Notes under the pieces: model-generated
Databases searched by the model: none
The model's input: only the letters and a program-made list of their open reading frames with translations
What the model was told of the DNA's origin: nothing
Shown here: one piece after another, positions 17,295-27,233 of the stretch
How positions within the stretch are numbered: the stretch's first letter is position 1
How the letters are laid out: each line of letters begins with the position of its first letter
Translations under genes and position numbers: made by a program
NCBI RefSeq assembly: GCF_018982945.1
Contig: NZ_JABRXE010000004.1
Coordinates: 124,001-188,000, forward strand
Origin: Anaerostipes faecalis
GTDB taxonomy: Bacteria; Bacillota; Clostridia; Lachnospirales; Lachnospiraceae
Direction of reading: 5' to 3'
DNA length: 64,000 nt

Positions 17295-18293
17295 ATGCAG
17301 AGATTTGTAAATGATCCGGATTATATTGTTGAAGATATGGTCAAAGGTTTTGTGAAAGCATATGATGATTTAATTGTCCGCTCAGAAAACAATGACCGGG
17401 TTGTAAAATATAAAGATGCACCAGTTGAAGGAAAAGTCGGACTTGTAACTGGAGGCGGAAGCGGTCATGAACCGGCATTTCTTGGATATGTAGGCAAAAA
17501 TATGATGGATGCAGTTGCGGTAGGAGAAATTTTTTCTTCTCCATCGGCACAGGCCTTTTATGATGCATTTATGGAAGCAGATGCGGGAAAAGGTGTTGCC
17601 TGTCTTTTTGGTAATTATGCTGGTGATAATATGAATGTTAAAATGGCAGTGCGCATGGCAAAAAAGAAAGGTGTTACTGTTAAATTTGTTACTGCAACAG
17701 ATGATGTGGCATCTTCTCCAAAGGAAACAAAAGAAAAGAGACATGGAATTGCCGGTGGTGTTTTCATGTGGAAAGTCGGCGGAGCTAAAGCTGCCATGGG
17801 TGCAGATTTAGATGAGGTTATAGAAACTGCACAGAAAGCAGTGGATAATACCAGAAGCATTTGTGTGGGTCTGGAACCATGTGCCATCCCGGCTGTGGGA
17901 CATCCAAATTTCCAGATTGATGATGGTAATATGGAATTTGGTATAGGACATCATGGTGAGCCGGGTATTAATGTACAAAAACTGAAACCGGCAAAAGATA
18001 TTGCAAGAGATATGGCTGAAGCAGTGGTTGCAGATTTAGAACCAGATAGTGGAGATGAAGTGGCTGTGCTGTTATCTGGTCTTGGAGCAACACCGGTTAT
18101 GGAATTGTATGTCCTGTATGATCAGATCGAAGCATACCTGAAGGAAAAAGGACTTTCTATTTATAAAGTGTTTATTGGAGATTATGTGACTTCTCTGGAT
18201 ATGAATGGGGCAGCATTAACCGTGATGAAGCTGGACGAAGAGCTAAAGGAACTTTTGGATTATGAAGCAAAGTCACCGGGAATAGAAATATAA
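17295..18293 (+). CDS. dhaK: Dihydroxyacetone kinase DhaK-type subunit
   Basis: A 332-residue protein matching DhaK. VTGGGSGHEPAFLGYVG is the substrate site, FGNYAGDNMN the phosphate loop, and GIGHHGEPG holds the histidine that binds the ketone covalently. DhaK needs a nucleotide-binding DhaL partner (or DhaM in PTS systems); neither is encoded beside it. Substrate could be dihydroxyacetone or another short ketose. Confidence 0.85.
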   Translation: MQRFVNDPDYIVEDMVKGFVKAYDDLIVRSENNDRVVKYKDAPVEGKVGLVTGGGSGHEPAFLGYVGKNMMDAVAVGEIFSSPSAQAFYDAFMEADAGKGVACLFGNYAGDNMNVKMAVRMAKKKGVTVKFVTATDDVASSPKETKEKRHGIAGGVFMWKVGGAKAAMGADLDEVIETAQKAVDNTRSICVGLEPCAIPAVGHPNFQIDDGNMEFGIGHHGEPGINVQKLKPAKDIARDMAEAVVADLEPDSGDEVAVLLSGLGATPVMELYVLYDQIEAYLKEKGLSIYKVFIGDYVTSLDMNGAALTVMKLDEELKELLDYEAKSPGIEI

Positions 18294-18321
18294 AGGAAAT
18301 GTTTTTAGGAGGAAGAAAAAA

Positions 18322-19470
18322 ATGAAAGCTGTACATTTTGGAGCGGGAAAAATCGGACGAGGATTTATTGCTGATTTACTGCATGATACCGGTTATGAGA
18401 TCGTATTCGTGGATGTAAACGAAAAAGTAAATGAAGAACTGAACAAATACCATAACTACTATCTGTATGTTATTGAAGAAGATTATAAAAGAAAAGAAAT
18501 TGATAAAGTATCTGCATTATCTCCGATTACACAGGGAGAAGAAGTTGCACAGGCAATCGTAGACGCAGATGTTGTAACAACTGCGGTTCTGGCAGATAAC
18601 TTCCCTAAAATTGCAGGAAATCTCGCAAAAGGGTTAAAAGCAAGATTGGATGCAGGAAAAGAAAAGATAAATGTAATCCCTTGTGAAAATGCATTGTTCT
18701 GTGGTGATATGCTGAAAAAAGAAATTGTTGCTACAGGGATTATTTCTGAAGAAGAGTTAGAGAGTATTGCAGCAATTCCAAATACAGCCGTTGACCGTAT
18801 GGTATTTGGGACAGATCGTGATGGAAGAGACGGAATAGAAATCGGTAAAGATCATGAATTGGCAGTGGAGGTAAATAAACTGACAGATCCGGAGAATCCT
18901 CCAATCAAAGGTGCAGAATATACAGATAATCTGCAGAAATTCCTTGAAAGAAAGCTTTATACTATCAACTGTGGTCATGCATGGTCTGGATACATGGCAC
19001 ATCTGATGGGATATGAAATTATTCAGGACTATTTTGCATCAGAAGAAAATGTAAAGATGACAAAAGATGTTATGTTTGAAGTGGCAGCGCTGCTGGAGAA
19101 GAAACATGGATTTACACACCAGGAAATGGCAGATTATATTGAATTTGCAGTAAACCGTTTCCTGACACCTGGAATCACAGATACAGTATCACGTATTTCC
19201 AGAGCACCAATCCGTAAGCTTGGACCAGAAGACCGTTTGGTAGGACCGGCAACTCAGTGTGAAGAAGCGGGACTTCCAAATGCCATGTTATTAAAAGGAA
19301 TTGCAGCTGCATTCTTGTTTGATGTGAAAGAAGATGAGCAGTCTGTAGAATTACTTCAGTACGTTGCTGATAATGGAATTGAAAAAGCAATTCCTCATTA
19401 TACAGGAATCGAAGAAGGAAGCAGAATGTTTAATGAAATTGTAAAGTATTACAATGAATTAAAAAAATAA
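18322..19470 (+). CDS. mtlD: Mannitol-1-phosphate 5-dehydrogenase family
   Basis: A 382-residue protein with the N-terminal HFGAGKIGRGFI nucleotide-binding motif, AVLADNFPKIA, and the C-terminal catalytic KLYTINCGHAWSGYMAHLMGY region of the polyol dehydrogenase family. Length equals MtlD, which interconverts mannitol-1-phosphate and fructose-6-phosphate with NAD. No mannitol PTS is adjacent, so another phosphopolyol is possible. Strong AGGAGGAAG site. Confidence 0.87.
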   Translation: MKAVHFGAGKIGRGFIADLLHDTGYEIVFVDVNEKVNEELNKYHNYYLYVIEEDYKRKEIDKVSALSPITQGEEVAQAIVDADVVTTAVLADNFPKIAGNLAKGLKARLDAGKEKINVIPCENALFCGDMLKKEIVATGIISEEELESIAAIPNTAVDRMVFGTDRDGRDGIEIGKDHELAVEVNKLTDPENPPIKGAEYTDNLQKFLERKLYTINCGHAWSGYMAHLMGYEIIQDYFASEENVKMTKDVMFEVAALLEKKHGFTHQEMADYIEFAVNRFLTPGITDTVSRISRAPIRKLGPEDRLVGPATQCEEAGLPNAMLLKGIAAAFLFDVKEDEQSVELLQYVADNGIEKAIPHYTGIEEGSRMFNEIVKYYNELKK

Positions 19471-19521
19471 AGTAAAAGATAATATAAAAAATGATTTTAT
19501 AGAATTTTAGGAGGAAGAATT

Positions 19522-20148
19522 ATGAAATTACAGTTAGCTTTAGATGAAATGAAAATGGATGCAGCATTAGAATTCATGGAAAAGGTAAAAGATTATGTAG
19601 ATATTATTGAAATTGGTACTCCATTCTGCCTTGATTCTGGAAATAATGCAGTTGAAACATTTAAAAAAGCATTCCCTGATAAAGAAGTTCTGGCAGATTG
19701 CAAGATCATGGATGGGGGATATCTTGAAGCAGAAAATGCAATTAAAGCAGGAGCTGATTATGTAACAGTTTGTGCAGTAGCTGATTTATTAACAGTAAAA
19801 GGTGCTTTTAAAGCAACACAGGATTATGGAAAACAATTAGTTGTTGATATGATTACAGTTGAAGATATTCCTGGAAAAGTAGCAGAATTAGAGGAAGTTG
19901 GAGTTGATGTATTGGCTGTACATACTGGAGGAGATGCACAGGCTGTTGGAAGAGAACCAATTCAGGATTTAGAAGTAATGGTTCAGTGCGCTAAAAAATC
20001 TAAAATTGCGGTAGCTGGAGGAATCAACAGCAAAACAATCGATAAATATGTAGCCTTAAAACCGGATATTGTAATTGTGGGAAGTGCTATTGGACGTGCA
20101 GAAGATCCGGTAGCAGAAGCAAAAGCAATCAAAGAGGCTATGTTATAA
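19522..20148 (+). CDS. hxlA: 3-hexulose-6-phosphate synthase-like protein (OMP decarboxylase superfamily)
   Basis: A 208-residue TIM barrel. MKLQLALDEM, EIGTPFCL, the LADCKIMDGG metal/catalytic loop, AVHTGGDAQAVG and VAGGINSKTI place it in the HPS/KGPDC group. HPS joins formaldehyde and ribulose-5-phosphate, or runs in reverse. Adjacency to a phosphohexuloisomerase favours HPS over 3-keto-gulonate-6-phosphate decarboxylase. Confidence 0.83.
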   Translation: MKLQLALDEMKMDAALEFMEKVKDYVDIIEIGTPFCLDSGNNAVETFKKAFPDKEVLADCKIMDGGYLEAENAIKAGADYVTVCAVADLLTVKGAFKATQDYGKQLVVDMITVEDIPGKVAELEEVGVDVLAVHTGGDAQAVGREPIQDLEVMVQCAKKSKIAVAGGINSKTIDKYVALKPDIVIVGSAIGRAEDPVAEAKAIKEAML

Positions 20149-20169
20149 GAGTCGGGAGGAAATTAAATT

Positions 20170-20727
20170 ATGACAGAATGTAAAAATATTTTTGCGATTC
20201 TTGATGAGTTAAAAGAAAATGCAGCACAGATCAATGATGACGATTTAAAAGCTGTGGAAAAGCTCATTACAGAAGCAAACCGTATTTTCATCGGTGGTGC
20301 CGGACGTTCTGGATTTGCTGCAAGAGGATTCTCTAATCGCTTGATGCATCTTGGATATACGGTATATTTTGTTGGAGAACCAACGACACCATCTATTCAG
20401 GCAGGAGATTTATTAATTGTAGGTTCTGGTTCAGGAAATACAGCAAGTCTTGTGTCTAATTCCCAAAAAGCAAAAGAGCAGGGAGCTAAAGTCGCAACAC
20501 TTACCATGTTCCCGGAAAATACCATCGGATCTATGGCGGATGCTGCGATTAAGATTCCTGGAGAAACTGAAAAAGTGAAAGGGAAAGGAAAAGCATCTGT
20601 GCAGGCTTCCGGTTCATCCTTTGAGGAATTATGCTGGATTACCTATGATGCAATGGTAATGGATTTGATGAAATTAACAAATCAGACAAATGAAGATTTG
20701 TTTAAACGTCATGCAAATATGGAATAG
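20170..20727 (+). CDS. hxlB: 6-phospho-3-hexuloisomerase, copy 2
   Basis: A 185-residue SIS protein. GAGRSGFAARGFSNRLMHLG, GSGSGNTASL and FKRHANME closely parallel the copy at 16718. It lies 21 bases after the synthase gene, the classic hxlA-hxlB pairing. Together they would interconvert ribulose-5-phosphate plus formaldehyde and fructose-6-phosphate. Confidence 0.85.
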   Translation: MTECKNIFAILDELKENAAQINDDDLKAVEKLITEANRIFIGGAGRSGFAARGFSNRLMHLGYTVYFVGEPTTPSIQAGDLLIVGSGSGNTASLVSNSQKAKEQGAKVATLTMFPENTIGSMADAAIKIPGETEKVKGKGKASVQASGSSFEELCWITYDAMVMDLMKLTNQTNEDLFKRHANME

Positions 20728-20777
20728 ATTAAAATTACAGCAGCTGTTTAGGTAAAAAGAGATATTTGTATATTAGA

Positions 20778-20810
20778 GAGTGTTGTACTTCTGGTGCAAC
20801 ACTCTTTTCT
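20778..20810 (+). terminator. Terminator of the hexulose-phosphate cassette
   Basis: AGAGTGTTG pairs with CAACACTCT, extended inward by four more pairs, with TTTTCT after it. Confidence 0.8.
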
Positions 20811-20845
20811 CCCCGTTATTACGAGAAATGAAAGAGGTGGAATAT

Positions 20846-21796
20846 ATGAAGATACCGGTAAGAACTTTAGAGAATGGAGTAGAAATGCCATATCTGGGAT
20901 TTGGAACATGGAAACTAAAAGGTGAAAAATGCTCAGAAATGGTTGCGTATGCATTGAAAAATGGTTATACAGCTGTGGATACAGCTCAGGTCTATCTAAA
21001 TGAAGAAGCAGTGGGGGAGGGAATTCGTCAATCTGGTAAAAAAAGAAATGAATTTTTTATAACATCCAAAATAAGAAATCGTTTTCAGGGCTATGATAAT
21101 ACCATGTATGCAGTGGAGGCTTCGCTGAAACGATTTGGACTGGAATATCTGGATCTGTTTCTTATTCACTGGCCGGGAGAAGATAAATACGTGCCTACAT
21201 GGAAGGCACTGGTGCGTATGTATGAGGAAGGTATGATCCGGTCCATTGGAGTTAGTAATTTTTATCCGGAGCATATGGAACAATGTGCACAAAACACAGG
21301 AATTATGCCGATGGTAAATCAGATTGAAATGCATCCATACTTAATGCAATATGAGATTGTAGATTATTGTAGAGAAAATAATGTATTTCCGGTTTCATGG
21401 AGTCCTTTGTCAGCAGGAGGAGAAGCAAGACGAGATCCTAAAACAAGTGCGGAAGGTCATTCAGGACATATAGCCAGCGGAAATGTGATGGAGGATCCGG
21501 TGATCAGAAAAATTGCAGAAACACATAAAAAAACACCGGCACAGATTATTTTGCACTGGCATGTGCAAAATGGATTTGGAGTTGTTCCAAAATCTGCAAA
21601 TCCGGGGCGTATTCTTCAAAATAAAGATATATTTGATTTTGAGTTAACTAAAGATGAAATGAATCAGATACAGGAATTAACCAAAAAGCAGATTCGCATT
21701 GGAGATGATGGAAGAACTTATCGTTTCCCGTTGTTGAATGAAATGATTGAAGCAGGAAATGAACCGGAAAAAGACCGGTTTGGAAACTACTTATAA
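20846..21796 (+). CDS. Aldo/keto reductase
   Basis: A 316-residue (alpha/beta)8 NADPH oxidoreductase. GFGTWKL, the catalytic DTAQVYLNEEAVG (Asp and Tyr), LFLIHWPG (His), SIGVSNFYPEHM, and the NADP site VPKSANPGRILQN are visible. The ATG at 20846 follows AGAGGTGG. It lies past the cassette terminator, so it is a separate unit; substrate unknown. Confidence 0.88.
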   Translation: MKIPVRTLENGVEMPYLGFGTWKLKGEKCSEMVAYALKNGYTAVDTAQVYLNEEAVGEGIRQSGKKRNEFFITSKIRNRFQGYDNTMYAVEASLKRFGLEYLDLFLIHWPGEDKYVPTWKALVRMYEEGMIRSIGVSNFYPEHMEQCAQNTGIMPMVNQIEMHPYLMQYEIVDYCRENNVFPVSWSPLSAGGEARRDPKTSAEGHSGHIASGNVMEDPVIRKIAETHKKTPAQIILHWHVQNGFGVVPKSANPGRILQNKDIFDFELTKDEMNQIQELTKKQIRIGDDGRTYRFPLLNEMIEAGNEPEKDRFGNYL

Positions 21797-21804
21797 TATA
21801 TTTT

Positions 21805-21845
21805 AATCCTTTGCCTGTCAGGTGTGCAGGTGAAGGATTATTTTT
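21805..21845 (+). terminator. Terminator after the aldo/keto reductase
   Basis: AATCCTT and CCTG pair with CAGG and AAGGATT, followed by ATTTTT. Confidence 0.75.
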
Positions 21846-21982
21846 AAATTTAAGATATATTGTATGATTCTAACTATTTCGTAATATTCGGTGAGAGAAA
21901 TGAGTTTCTTCTATTATATATGTACTAGAAATCTGCTTTATTGTACTTTCTTTCATACATTCAAAAAAAGTGAAAAAAATTC

Positions 21983-22011
21983 TTGCATTTCCCTTTCTTT
22001 TCATATATAAT
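21983..22011 (+). promoter_or_regulatory. S10 operon promoter
   Basis: TTGCAT (21983-21988), a 17-base spacer and TATAAT (22006-22011). It is the only strong promoter seen ahead of rpsJ and gives a leader of about 260 bases. Confidence 0.8.
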
Positions 22012-22017
22012 CTAATC

Positions 22018-22281
22018 GTTGTGACCTTGATAGCGTTGAAGCGTGAGGTTGCTGTACCGGTAAAAGCCGGTGCAGGTTTTCCGTGGAGCAAATGTCAAGT
22101 TGTTAAAACTGGCGACAAGTCACTGTACGAATTACAATCTATTTATTTTTGCATGTATTCAAAAAGAATACTACAAATAGAGACGCAGTGTGTAGATTTC
22201 ACGATACACACGGAGGAGTGTACAGTCACCACTTGTCGTGCTACAAGAAAATTATAGTGCGAAAAGGAGGCGGCTTTTTTT
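22018..22281 (+). promoter_or_regulatory. Structured leader RNA of the S10 operon
   Basis: No gene. First a 9-bp hairpin (22052-22060 with 22067-22075). Then a long-range helix: CGACAAGT (22113) and ACTGTAC (22122) pair with ACTTGTCG (22231) and GTACAGT (22220). It encloses two arms: 22138-22144/22175-22181 capped by GTATTC-GAATAC, and 22188-22194/22205-22211. This three-way-junction shape suggests ribosomal-protein autoregulation (L4 in E. coli S10 leaders), an inference here. Confidence 0.65.
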
Positions 22282-22602
22282 ATGGCAGCAAGTCAGGTAA
22301 TGAGAATTACATTGAAAGCGTATGATCATCAGTTAATCGATGCAAGCGCAAAGAGTATTATCGAAACAGTTAAAAAAACAGGATCTAAGGTGAGTGGACC
22401 AGTACCTATGCCAACTAAGAAAGAAATCATCACAATTCTTAGAGCAACACATAAGTATAAATATTCCAGAGAACAGTTCGAACAGAGAACTCATAAAAGA
22501 TTAATTGATATTATTACACCAACACAGAAAACAGTTGATGCTTTATCAAAAGTAGAAGTACCAGCTGGTGTGTACATCGACATCAAGATGAAGACAAAAT
22601 AA
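22282..22602 (+). CDS. rpsJ: 30S ribosomal protein S10
   Basis: A 106-residue protein; [26 protein letters not shown] and the [19 protein letters not shown] core identify S10. First gene of the S10 operon, a few residues longer at the N terminus than most. GGAGG lies 11 bases before the ATG. Confidence 0.97.
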   Translation: MAASQVMRITLKAYDHQLIDASAKSIIETVKKTGSKVSGPVPMPTKKEIITILRATHKYKYSREQFEQRTHKRLIDIITPTQKTVDALSKVEVPAGVYIDIKMKTK

Positions 22603-22715
22603 GTAATCCCGAAGGGTTATGAGTAGTGAGGTATCCCCTTAAGCTTGTAGCGTCTAGGATGATTACAACGTAACACGTTATAATCCGCTGTAGATTAATA
22701 GGAGGAACAATCAAA
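22603..22715 (+). other. rpsJ-rplC spacer with a hairpin
   Basis: An unusually long gap for this operon. It contains an imperfect stem at 22661-22685 (GATTA/TAATC and AACGT/ACGTT with single-base bulges) but no T run. Possible mRNA processing or translational control site. Confidence 0.45.
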
Positions 22716-23345
22716 ATGAAAAAAGCGATTTTAACAACAAAAGTCGGAATGACTCAGATCTTCAATGAAGATGGAGTGTTGATTCCAGTTACTGTATTAC
22801 AGGCAGGACCTTGTGTCGTTACTCAGGTAAAGACAGTTGAAAATGACGGATACAGTGCAGTTCAGGTTGGATTTGTTGATAAAAAAGAAAAAGGAATCAA
22901 CAAACCTCAGAAAGGGCATTTCGATAAAGCTTCTGTAACTCCAAAGAGATTTGTAAGAGAGTTCAGATTTGAAAATGCAGAAGAATATACAGTAGGTCAG
23001 GAAATTAAAGCTGACATCTTCGCAGCAGGAGATAAAATTGATGCAACTGCAACATCAAAAGGTAAAGGATATGCTGGTGGTATCAAACGTCATGGTTTGA
23101 AATCAGGTCCATCTGCCCATGGTTCTAAATATCATCGTCATGCAGGTTCCAATGGTATGGCATCTGATCCTAGTAAAGTATTCAAAGGAAAGAAAATGCC
23201 AGGACATATGGGAGCTGAAAGAGTTACAATCCAGAATCTGGAAGTAGTAAAAGTTGACGCTGAACAGAACATTATTTTAGTAAAAGGTGCTGTACCAGGA
23301 CCTAAAAAATCTTTAGTAATGTTAAAAGAATCAGTAAAGGCATAG
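22716..23345 (+). CDS. rplC: 50S ribosomal protein L3
   Basis: A 209-residue protein starting [15 protein letters not shown], with the [32 protein letters not shown] peptidyl-transferase loop region seen in all L3 proteins. It initiates 50S assembly. Confidence 0.97.
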   Translation: MKKAILTTKVGMTQIFNEDGVLIPVTVLQAGPCVVTQVKTVENDGYSAVQVGFVDKKEKGINKPQKGHFDKASVTPKRFVREFRFENAEEYTVGQEIKADIFAAGDKIDATATSKGKGYAGGIKRHGLKSGPSAHGSKYHRHAGSNGMASDPSKVFKGKKMPGHMGAERVTIQNLEVVKVDAEQNIILVKGAVPGPKKSLVMLKESVKA

Positions 23346-23374
23346 GTCTTTAAAAGAAAGGAGGACTATTTAAG

Positions 23375-23995
23375 ATGGCAACAGTATCTGTGTTAAACAT
23401 GGAAGGCAAAGAAGTTGAAAAATTAGATCTTAATGACAGCATCTTTGGCGTAGAAATAAATGAACATTTAGTACATCTGGCAGTTGTAAGCCAGTTAGCA
23501 AATAACCGTCAGGGAACTCAGAAAGCTAAAACACGTTCTGAAGTTCGTGGTGGTGGAAGAAAACCTTGGAGACAGAAAGGAACAGGTCATGCAAGACAGG
23601 GATCTATCCGTGCTCCACAGTGGACAGGCGGTGGAGTTGTATTTGCTCCAACACCAAGAGATTACAGCAAAAAGTTAAACAAAAAAGAAAGACGTTTAGC
23701 TCTGAAATCTGCTTTAACATCCAGAGTTCAGGAAGATAAATTTATCGTAGTAGATGAATTTAAATTCGACGAAATCAAAACTAAGAATGTTAAAAATATG
23801 TTAGACAGCTTCAATGTAAGCAAAGCATTAGTAGTAATGGGAGATAAGAATGATAACTTAATCTTATCTGCAAGAAACATTCCTGGTGTAAAAACAGCAT
23901 TGACAAGCACAATCAATGTATATGATATTTTGAAATACGACACTGTAGTTGTTTCTAAGGAAGCAGTTGCAAATATCGAGGAGGTATATGCATAA
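23375..23995 (+). CDS. rplD: 50S ribosomal protein L4
   Basis: A 206-residue protein with [35 protein letters not shown], the tunnel-lining loop of L4 split here only in description. In E. coli L4 represses its own operon through the S10 leader, making it the first suspect for the leader upstream. Its stop overlaps the rplW start by one base. Confidence 0.97.
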   Translation: MATVSVLNMEGKEVEKLDLNDSIFGVEINEHLVHLAVVSQLANNRQGTQKAKTRSEVRGGGRKPWRQKGTGHARQGSIRAPQWTGGGVVFAPTPRDYSKKLNKKERRLALKSALTSRVQEDKFIVVDEFKFDEIKTKNVKNMLDSFNVSKALVVMGDKNDNLILSARNIPGVKTALTSTINVYDILKYDTVVVSKEAVANIEEVYA

Positions 23996-24294
23996 TGGCA
24001 GATATTAAATATTATGACGTTATCTTAAAGCCGGTTGTAACAGAAAAAAGTATGAATGCAATGGCTGAAAAGAAATATACTTTTTTAGTTCATCCATCTG
24101 CAACTAAATCCCAGATTAAAGAAGCAGTGGAAAAAATGTTCGAAGGAACAAAAGTGGCAAAAGTTAACACAATGAACAATGATGGTAAAACAAAAAGACG
24201 TGGAATGACTTTTGGAAAAACTGCTAAAACAAAGAAAGCAATCGTTCAGTTAACAGCAGAAAGTGCTGATATTGAAATTTTCGAAGGACTGTAA
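23995..24294 (+). CDS. rplW: 50S ribosomal protein L23
   Basis: A 99-residue protein with [30 protein letters not shown] and [14 protein letters not shown], the canonical L23 pattern. Sits at the tunnel exit and docks signal recognition particle and trigger factor. Start overlaps the rplD stop (TAATG). Confidence 0.97.
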   Translation: MADIKYYDVILKPVVTEKSMNAMAEKKYTFLVHPSATKSQIKEAVEKMFEGTKVAKVNTMNNDGKTKRRGMTFGKTAKTKKAIVQLTAESADIEIFEGL

Positions 24295-24361
24295 AATTTA
24301 GCAGCTAAAGACTATACGCAGTACAAGCGTGATAATAAAACAGATTTGAAAGGAGATCAAC

Positions 24362-25204
24362 ATGGGAATCAAATCATATAACCCATATACACCTTCTAGA
24401 AGACATATGACCGGATTAGATTTTGATACTATTACAAAATCAACTCCAGAAAAATCTCTGGTAACTTCTTTAAAGAAGAACGCTGGTCGTAACAATCAGG
24501 GTAAAATCACAGTAAGACACCGCGGAGGCGGATCTAGAAGAAAATATAGAATTATTGACTTTAAGAGAAATAAGGATGGAATTCCTGCTACAGTAACAGC
24601 AATCGAATACGATCCAAACAGAACAGCAAACATCGCATTATTAACATATGCAGATGGTGAAAAAAGATATATCATTGCTCCGAACAAATTAGCCGTTGGA
24701 ACAACTCTTATGAACGGTCCGGAAGCAGAAATCAGAGTTGGAAACTGCCTTCCATTGGCAAATATTCCAGTTGGTACAGAAGTTCACAATATTGAAATGT
24801 ATCCTGGAAAAGGTGGACAGTTAGTACGTTCTGCAGGTAACTCAGCACAGTTAATGGCAAAAGAAGGAAAATATGCAACACTTCGTTTACCATCTGGTGA
24901 AATGAGAATGGTGCCTGTAGTATGTAGAGCTACTATCGGTCAGGTTGGAAACATCGAACACGACCTTGTTAACATTGGTAAAGCAGGACGTAAACGTCAT
25001 ATGGGTATCCGCCCAACAGTTCGTGGTTCTGTTATGAACCCTAATGACCATCCACACGGTGGTGGTGAAGGTAAGACTGGTATTGGTAGACCAGGACCAT
25101 GCACACCTTGGGGTAAACCTGCATTAGGACTTAAGACACGTAAGAAAAACAAACAATCTAACAAGATGATCGTAAGAAGAAGAGATGGTAAAACTGTTAA
25201 ATAG
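24362..25204 (+). CDS. rplB: 50S ribosomal protein L2
   Basis: A 280-residue protein. [21 protein letters not shown] and the conserved [20 protein letters not shown] loop with the peptidyl-transferase histidine are present. Clear AAAGGAG site before the ATG. Confidence 0.97.
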   Translation: MGIKSYNPYTPSRRHMTGLDFDTITKSTPEKSLVTSLKKNAGRNNQGKITVRHRGGGSRRKYRIIDFKRNKDGIPATVTAIEYDPNRTANIALLTYADGEKRYIIAPNKLAVGTTLMNGPEAEIRVGNCLPLANIPVGTEVHNIEMYPGKGGQLVRSAGNSAQLMAKEGKYATLRLPSGEMRMVPVVCRATIGQVGNIEHDLVNIGKAGRKRHMGIRPTVRGSVMNPNDHPHGGGEGKTGIGRPGPCTPWGKPALGLKTRKKNKQSNKMIVRRRDGKTVK

Positions 25205-25220
25205 TACAAGGAGGTAACTT

Positions 25221-25499
25221 ATGGCTCGTTCACTTAAAAAAGGACCATTTGCAGATAAGAGTCTGCTTAAGAAAGTAGACGCTATGAACGAAGCAGGAGA
25301 CAAAAGTGTTATTAAAACATGGTCTCGTCGTTCTACAATCTTCCCATCATTCGTAGGACACACAATTGCTGTTCATGATGGAAGAAAACATGTGCCAGTT
25401 TATATTACAGAAGATATGGTTGGACACAAACTTGGAGAGTTCGTAGCAACAAGAACTTTCCGTGGACATAAAGCTGAGAAAAAATCCGGAATGAGATAA
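25221..25499 (+). CDS. rpsS: 30S ribosomal protein S19
   Basis: A 92-residue protein; [42 protein letters not shown] and [13 protein letters not shown] are diagnostic for S19, which binds 16S rRNA in the 30S head with S13. Confidence 0.97.
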   Translation: MARSLKKGPFADKSLLKKVDAMNEAGDKSVIKTWSRRSTIFPSFVGHTIAVHDGRKHVPVYITEDMVGHKLGEFVATRTFRGHKAEKKSGMR

Positions 25500-25526
25500 T
25501 CAAGTTTGGAAGGAGGTTTCATTTAA

Positions 25527-25916
25527 ATGGCTAAGAAATACAGCAGATCTCAGTACAAAAAAGAGAGAAATGCAAACAAAGATACAAGACCAAAAGCTAC
25601 ATTAAGAAATGCTAGAGTTTCTACAACAAAAGCAGCTTTTGTATTAGATGCGATCAGAGGAAAAGACGTAGAAACAGCACTTGGAATTTTACTTTACAAT
25701 CCAAGATATGCTTCAACATTAATTGAAAAATTATTAAAATCTGCAATTGCTAATGCAGAAAATAATAATGGAATGGACCCAGAAAACCTTTATATTGCAG
25801 AATGTTATGCAAATAAAGGACCTACAATGAAGAGAGTAAAACCTAGAGCACAGGGTAGAGCTTATAGAATTGAACATAGAATGAGCCACATTACACTGGT
25901 GCTTGATGAAAGATAG
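25527..25916 (+). CDS. rplV: 50S ribosomal protein L22
   Basis: A 129-residue protein with RPKATLRNARVSTTKAAFVLDAIRG and the C-terminal tunnel loop AYANKGPTMKR-type segment (CYANKGPTMKRVKPRAQGRAYRI). L22 lines the exit tunnel near the macrolide site. Confidence 0.96.
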   Translation: MAKKYSRSQYKKERNANKDTRPKATLRNARVSTTKAAFVLDAIRGKDVETALGILLYNPRYASTLIEKLLKSAIANAENNNGMDPENLYIAECYANKGPTMKRVKPRAQGRAYRIEHRMSHITLVLDER

Positions 25917-25928
25917 AAGGAGGCAAAC

Positions 25929-26579
25929 ATGGGACAGAAAGTAAATCCTCATGGTCTGAGAGTCGGAATTATTAAAGATTGGGATTCTAGATGGTATGCA
26001 GAAGATGATTTTGCAGATAATCTTGTAGAAGACGATAAAATCAGAAAATATGTAAAGAAAAAATTATATAATGCTGGAATTTCAAGAGTTGAAATCGAAA
26101 GAGCATCTGATAGAGTAAAATTAATTGTTTATACAGCAAAACCTGGAGTAGTTATCGGTAGAGGTGGAGCATCCATCGAAGAACTGAAAAAAGAAATCCA
26201 GAAGATGACAGACAAAAAGTTACTGATTGATGTTAAGGAAGTAAAAAGACCAGATAAAGACGCTCAGTTAGTTGCAGAAAATATTGCACAGCAGTTAGAA
26301 AATCGTATTTCTTTCAGACGTGCAATGAAATCCTGCATGCAGCGTACAATGAGAGCTGGTGCTTTAGGAATTAAAACAGCTGTTTCCGGACGTTTAGGTG
26401 GAGCAGACATGGCTCGTACAGAGTTCTACAGCGAAGGAACAATTCCTCTTCAGACACTTCGTGCAGATATTGATTACGGATTTGCTGAAGCAGATACAAC
26501 TTATGGTAAAGTCGGAGTTAAGACATGGATTTACCATGGTGAAGTACTTCCATCAAAAAAGGAAGGGGGAAATAAATAA
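25929..26579 (+). CDS. rpsC: 30S ribosomal protein S3
   Basis: A 216-residue protein; [14 protein letters not shown], the KH-domain GXXG region [15 protein letters not shown] and the C-terminal [24 protein letters not shown] identify S3. Its stop overlaps the rplP start. Confidence 0.97.
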   Translation: MGQKVNPHGLRVGIIKDWDSRWYAEDDFADNLVEDDKIRKYVKKKLYNAGISRVEIERASDRVKLIVYTAKPGVVIGRGGASIEELKKEIQKMTDKKLLIDVKEVKRPDKDAQLVAENIAQQLENRISFRRAMKSCMQRTMRAGALGIKTAVSGRLGGADMARTEFYSEGTIPLQTLRADIDYGFAEADTTYGKVGVKTWIYHGEVLPSKKEGGNK

Positions 26580-27016
26580 TGTTAATGCCAAAAAGAGTAA
26601 AACGTCGTAAACAGTTCCGTGGAAGCATGCGCGGAAAAGCATTACGCGGTAATAAAATCACATACGGTGAATTCGGTATCGTAGCTTGTGAACCAGGATG
26701 GATCACAGCAAACCAGATCGAAGCAGCCCGTGTTGCCATGACTCGTTACATCAAACGTGGTGGTAAAGTTTGGATTAAGATTTTCCCTGACAAACCAGTT
26801 ACAGCACAGCCTGCTGAAACTCGAATGGGTAAAGGTAAAGGTAACTTAGAATATTGGGTAGCAGTTGTAAAACCAGGAAGAGTTATGTTTGAAATCGGTG
26901 GCGTAAGTGAAGAGCTCGCAAGAGAAGCGTTACGTCTTGCTGTACACAAACTACCTGTAAAGTGTAAAATTGTTTCTCGTGAAGCTTTAGAAGGCGGTGA
27001 CAACAGTGAAAACTAA
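26579..27016 (+). CDS. rplP: 50S ribosomal protein L16
   Basis: A 145-residue protein starting [15 protein letters not shown], with [25 protein letters not shown] and [15 protein letters not shown]. It lies at the A site region of the 50S subunit. Confidence 0.97.
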   Translation: MLMPKRVKRRKQFRGSMRGKALRGNKITYGEFGIVACEPGWITANQIEAARVAMTRYIKRGGKVWIKIFPDKPVTAQPAETRMGKGKGNLEYWVAVVKPGRVMFEIGGVSEELAREALRLAVHKLPVKCKIVSREALEGGDNSEN

Positions 27017-27209
27017 AGATTTTGTAAAAGAATTAAATAATAAGTCATTAGACGAATTAAACAATGAGCTAGTAGCTGCGAAAAAGGAATTATTCAATTT
27101 AAGATTCCAGAATGCAACAAATCAGCTTGAGAATACAAGCAGAATCAAAGAAGTAAGAAGAAATATTGCACGTATTCAGGGTGCAATTACAGCAAAAGCT
27201 AATGCTTAG
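27006..27209 (+). CDS. rpmC: 50S ribosomal protein L29
   Basis: A 67-residue helical protein ([21 protein letters not shown] and [19 protein letters not shown]). GTG at 27006 fits the family N terminus; a GTG 9 bases upstream is also in frame. It overlaps the rplP 3' end by 11 bases. Confidence 0.95.
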   Translation: MKTKDFVKELNNKSLDELNNELVAAKKELFNLRFQNATNQLENTSRIKEVRRNIARIQGAITAKANA

Positions 27210-27233
27210 TAAATTCGAAAGGAGGAATTTGTT

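Noticed and set aside
22603-22715. Small gene between rpsJ and rplC
   Set aside because: No start with a binding site and only short frames; the region is explained by a hairpin spacer.
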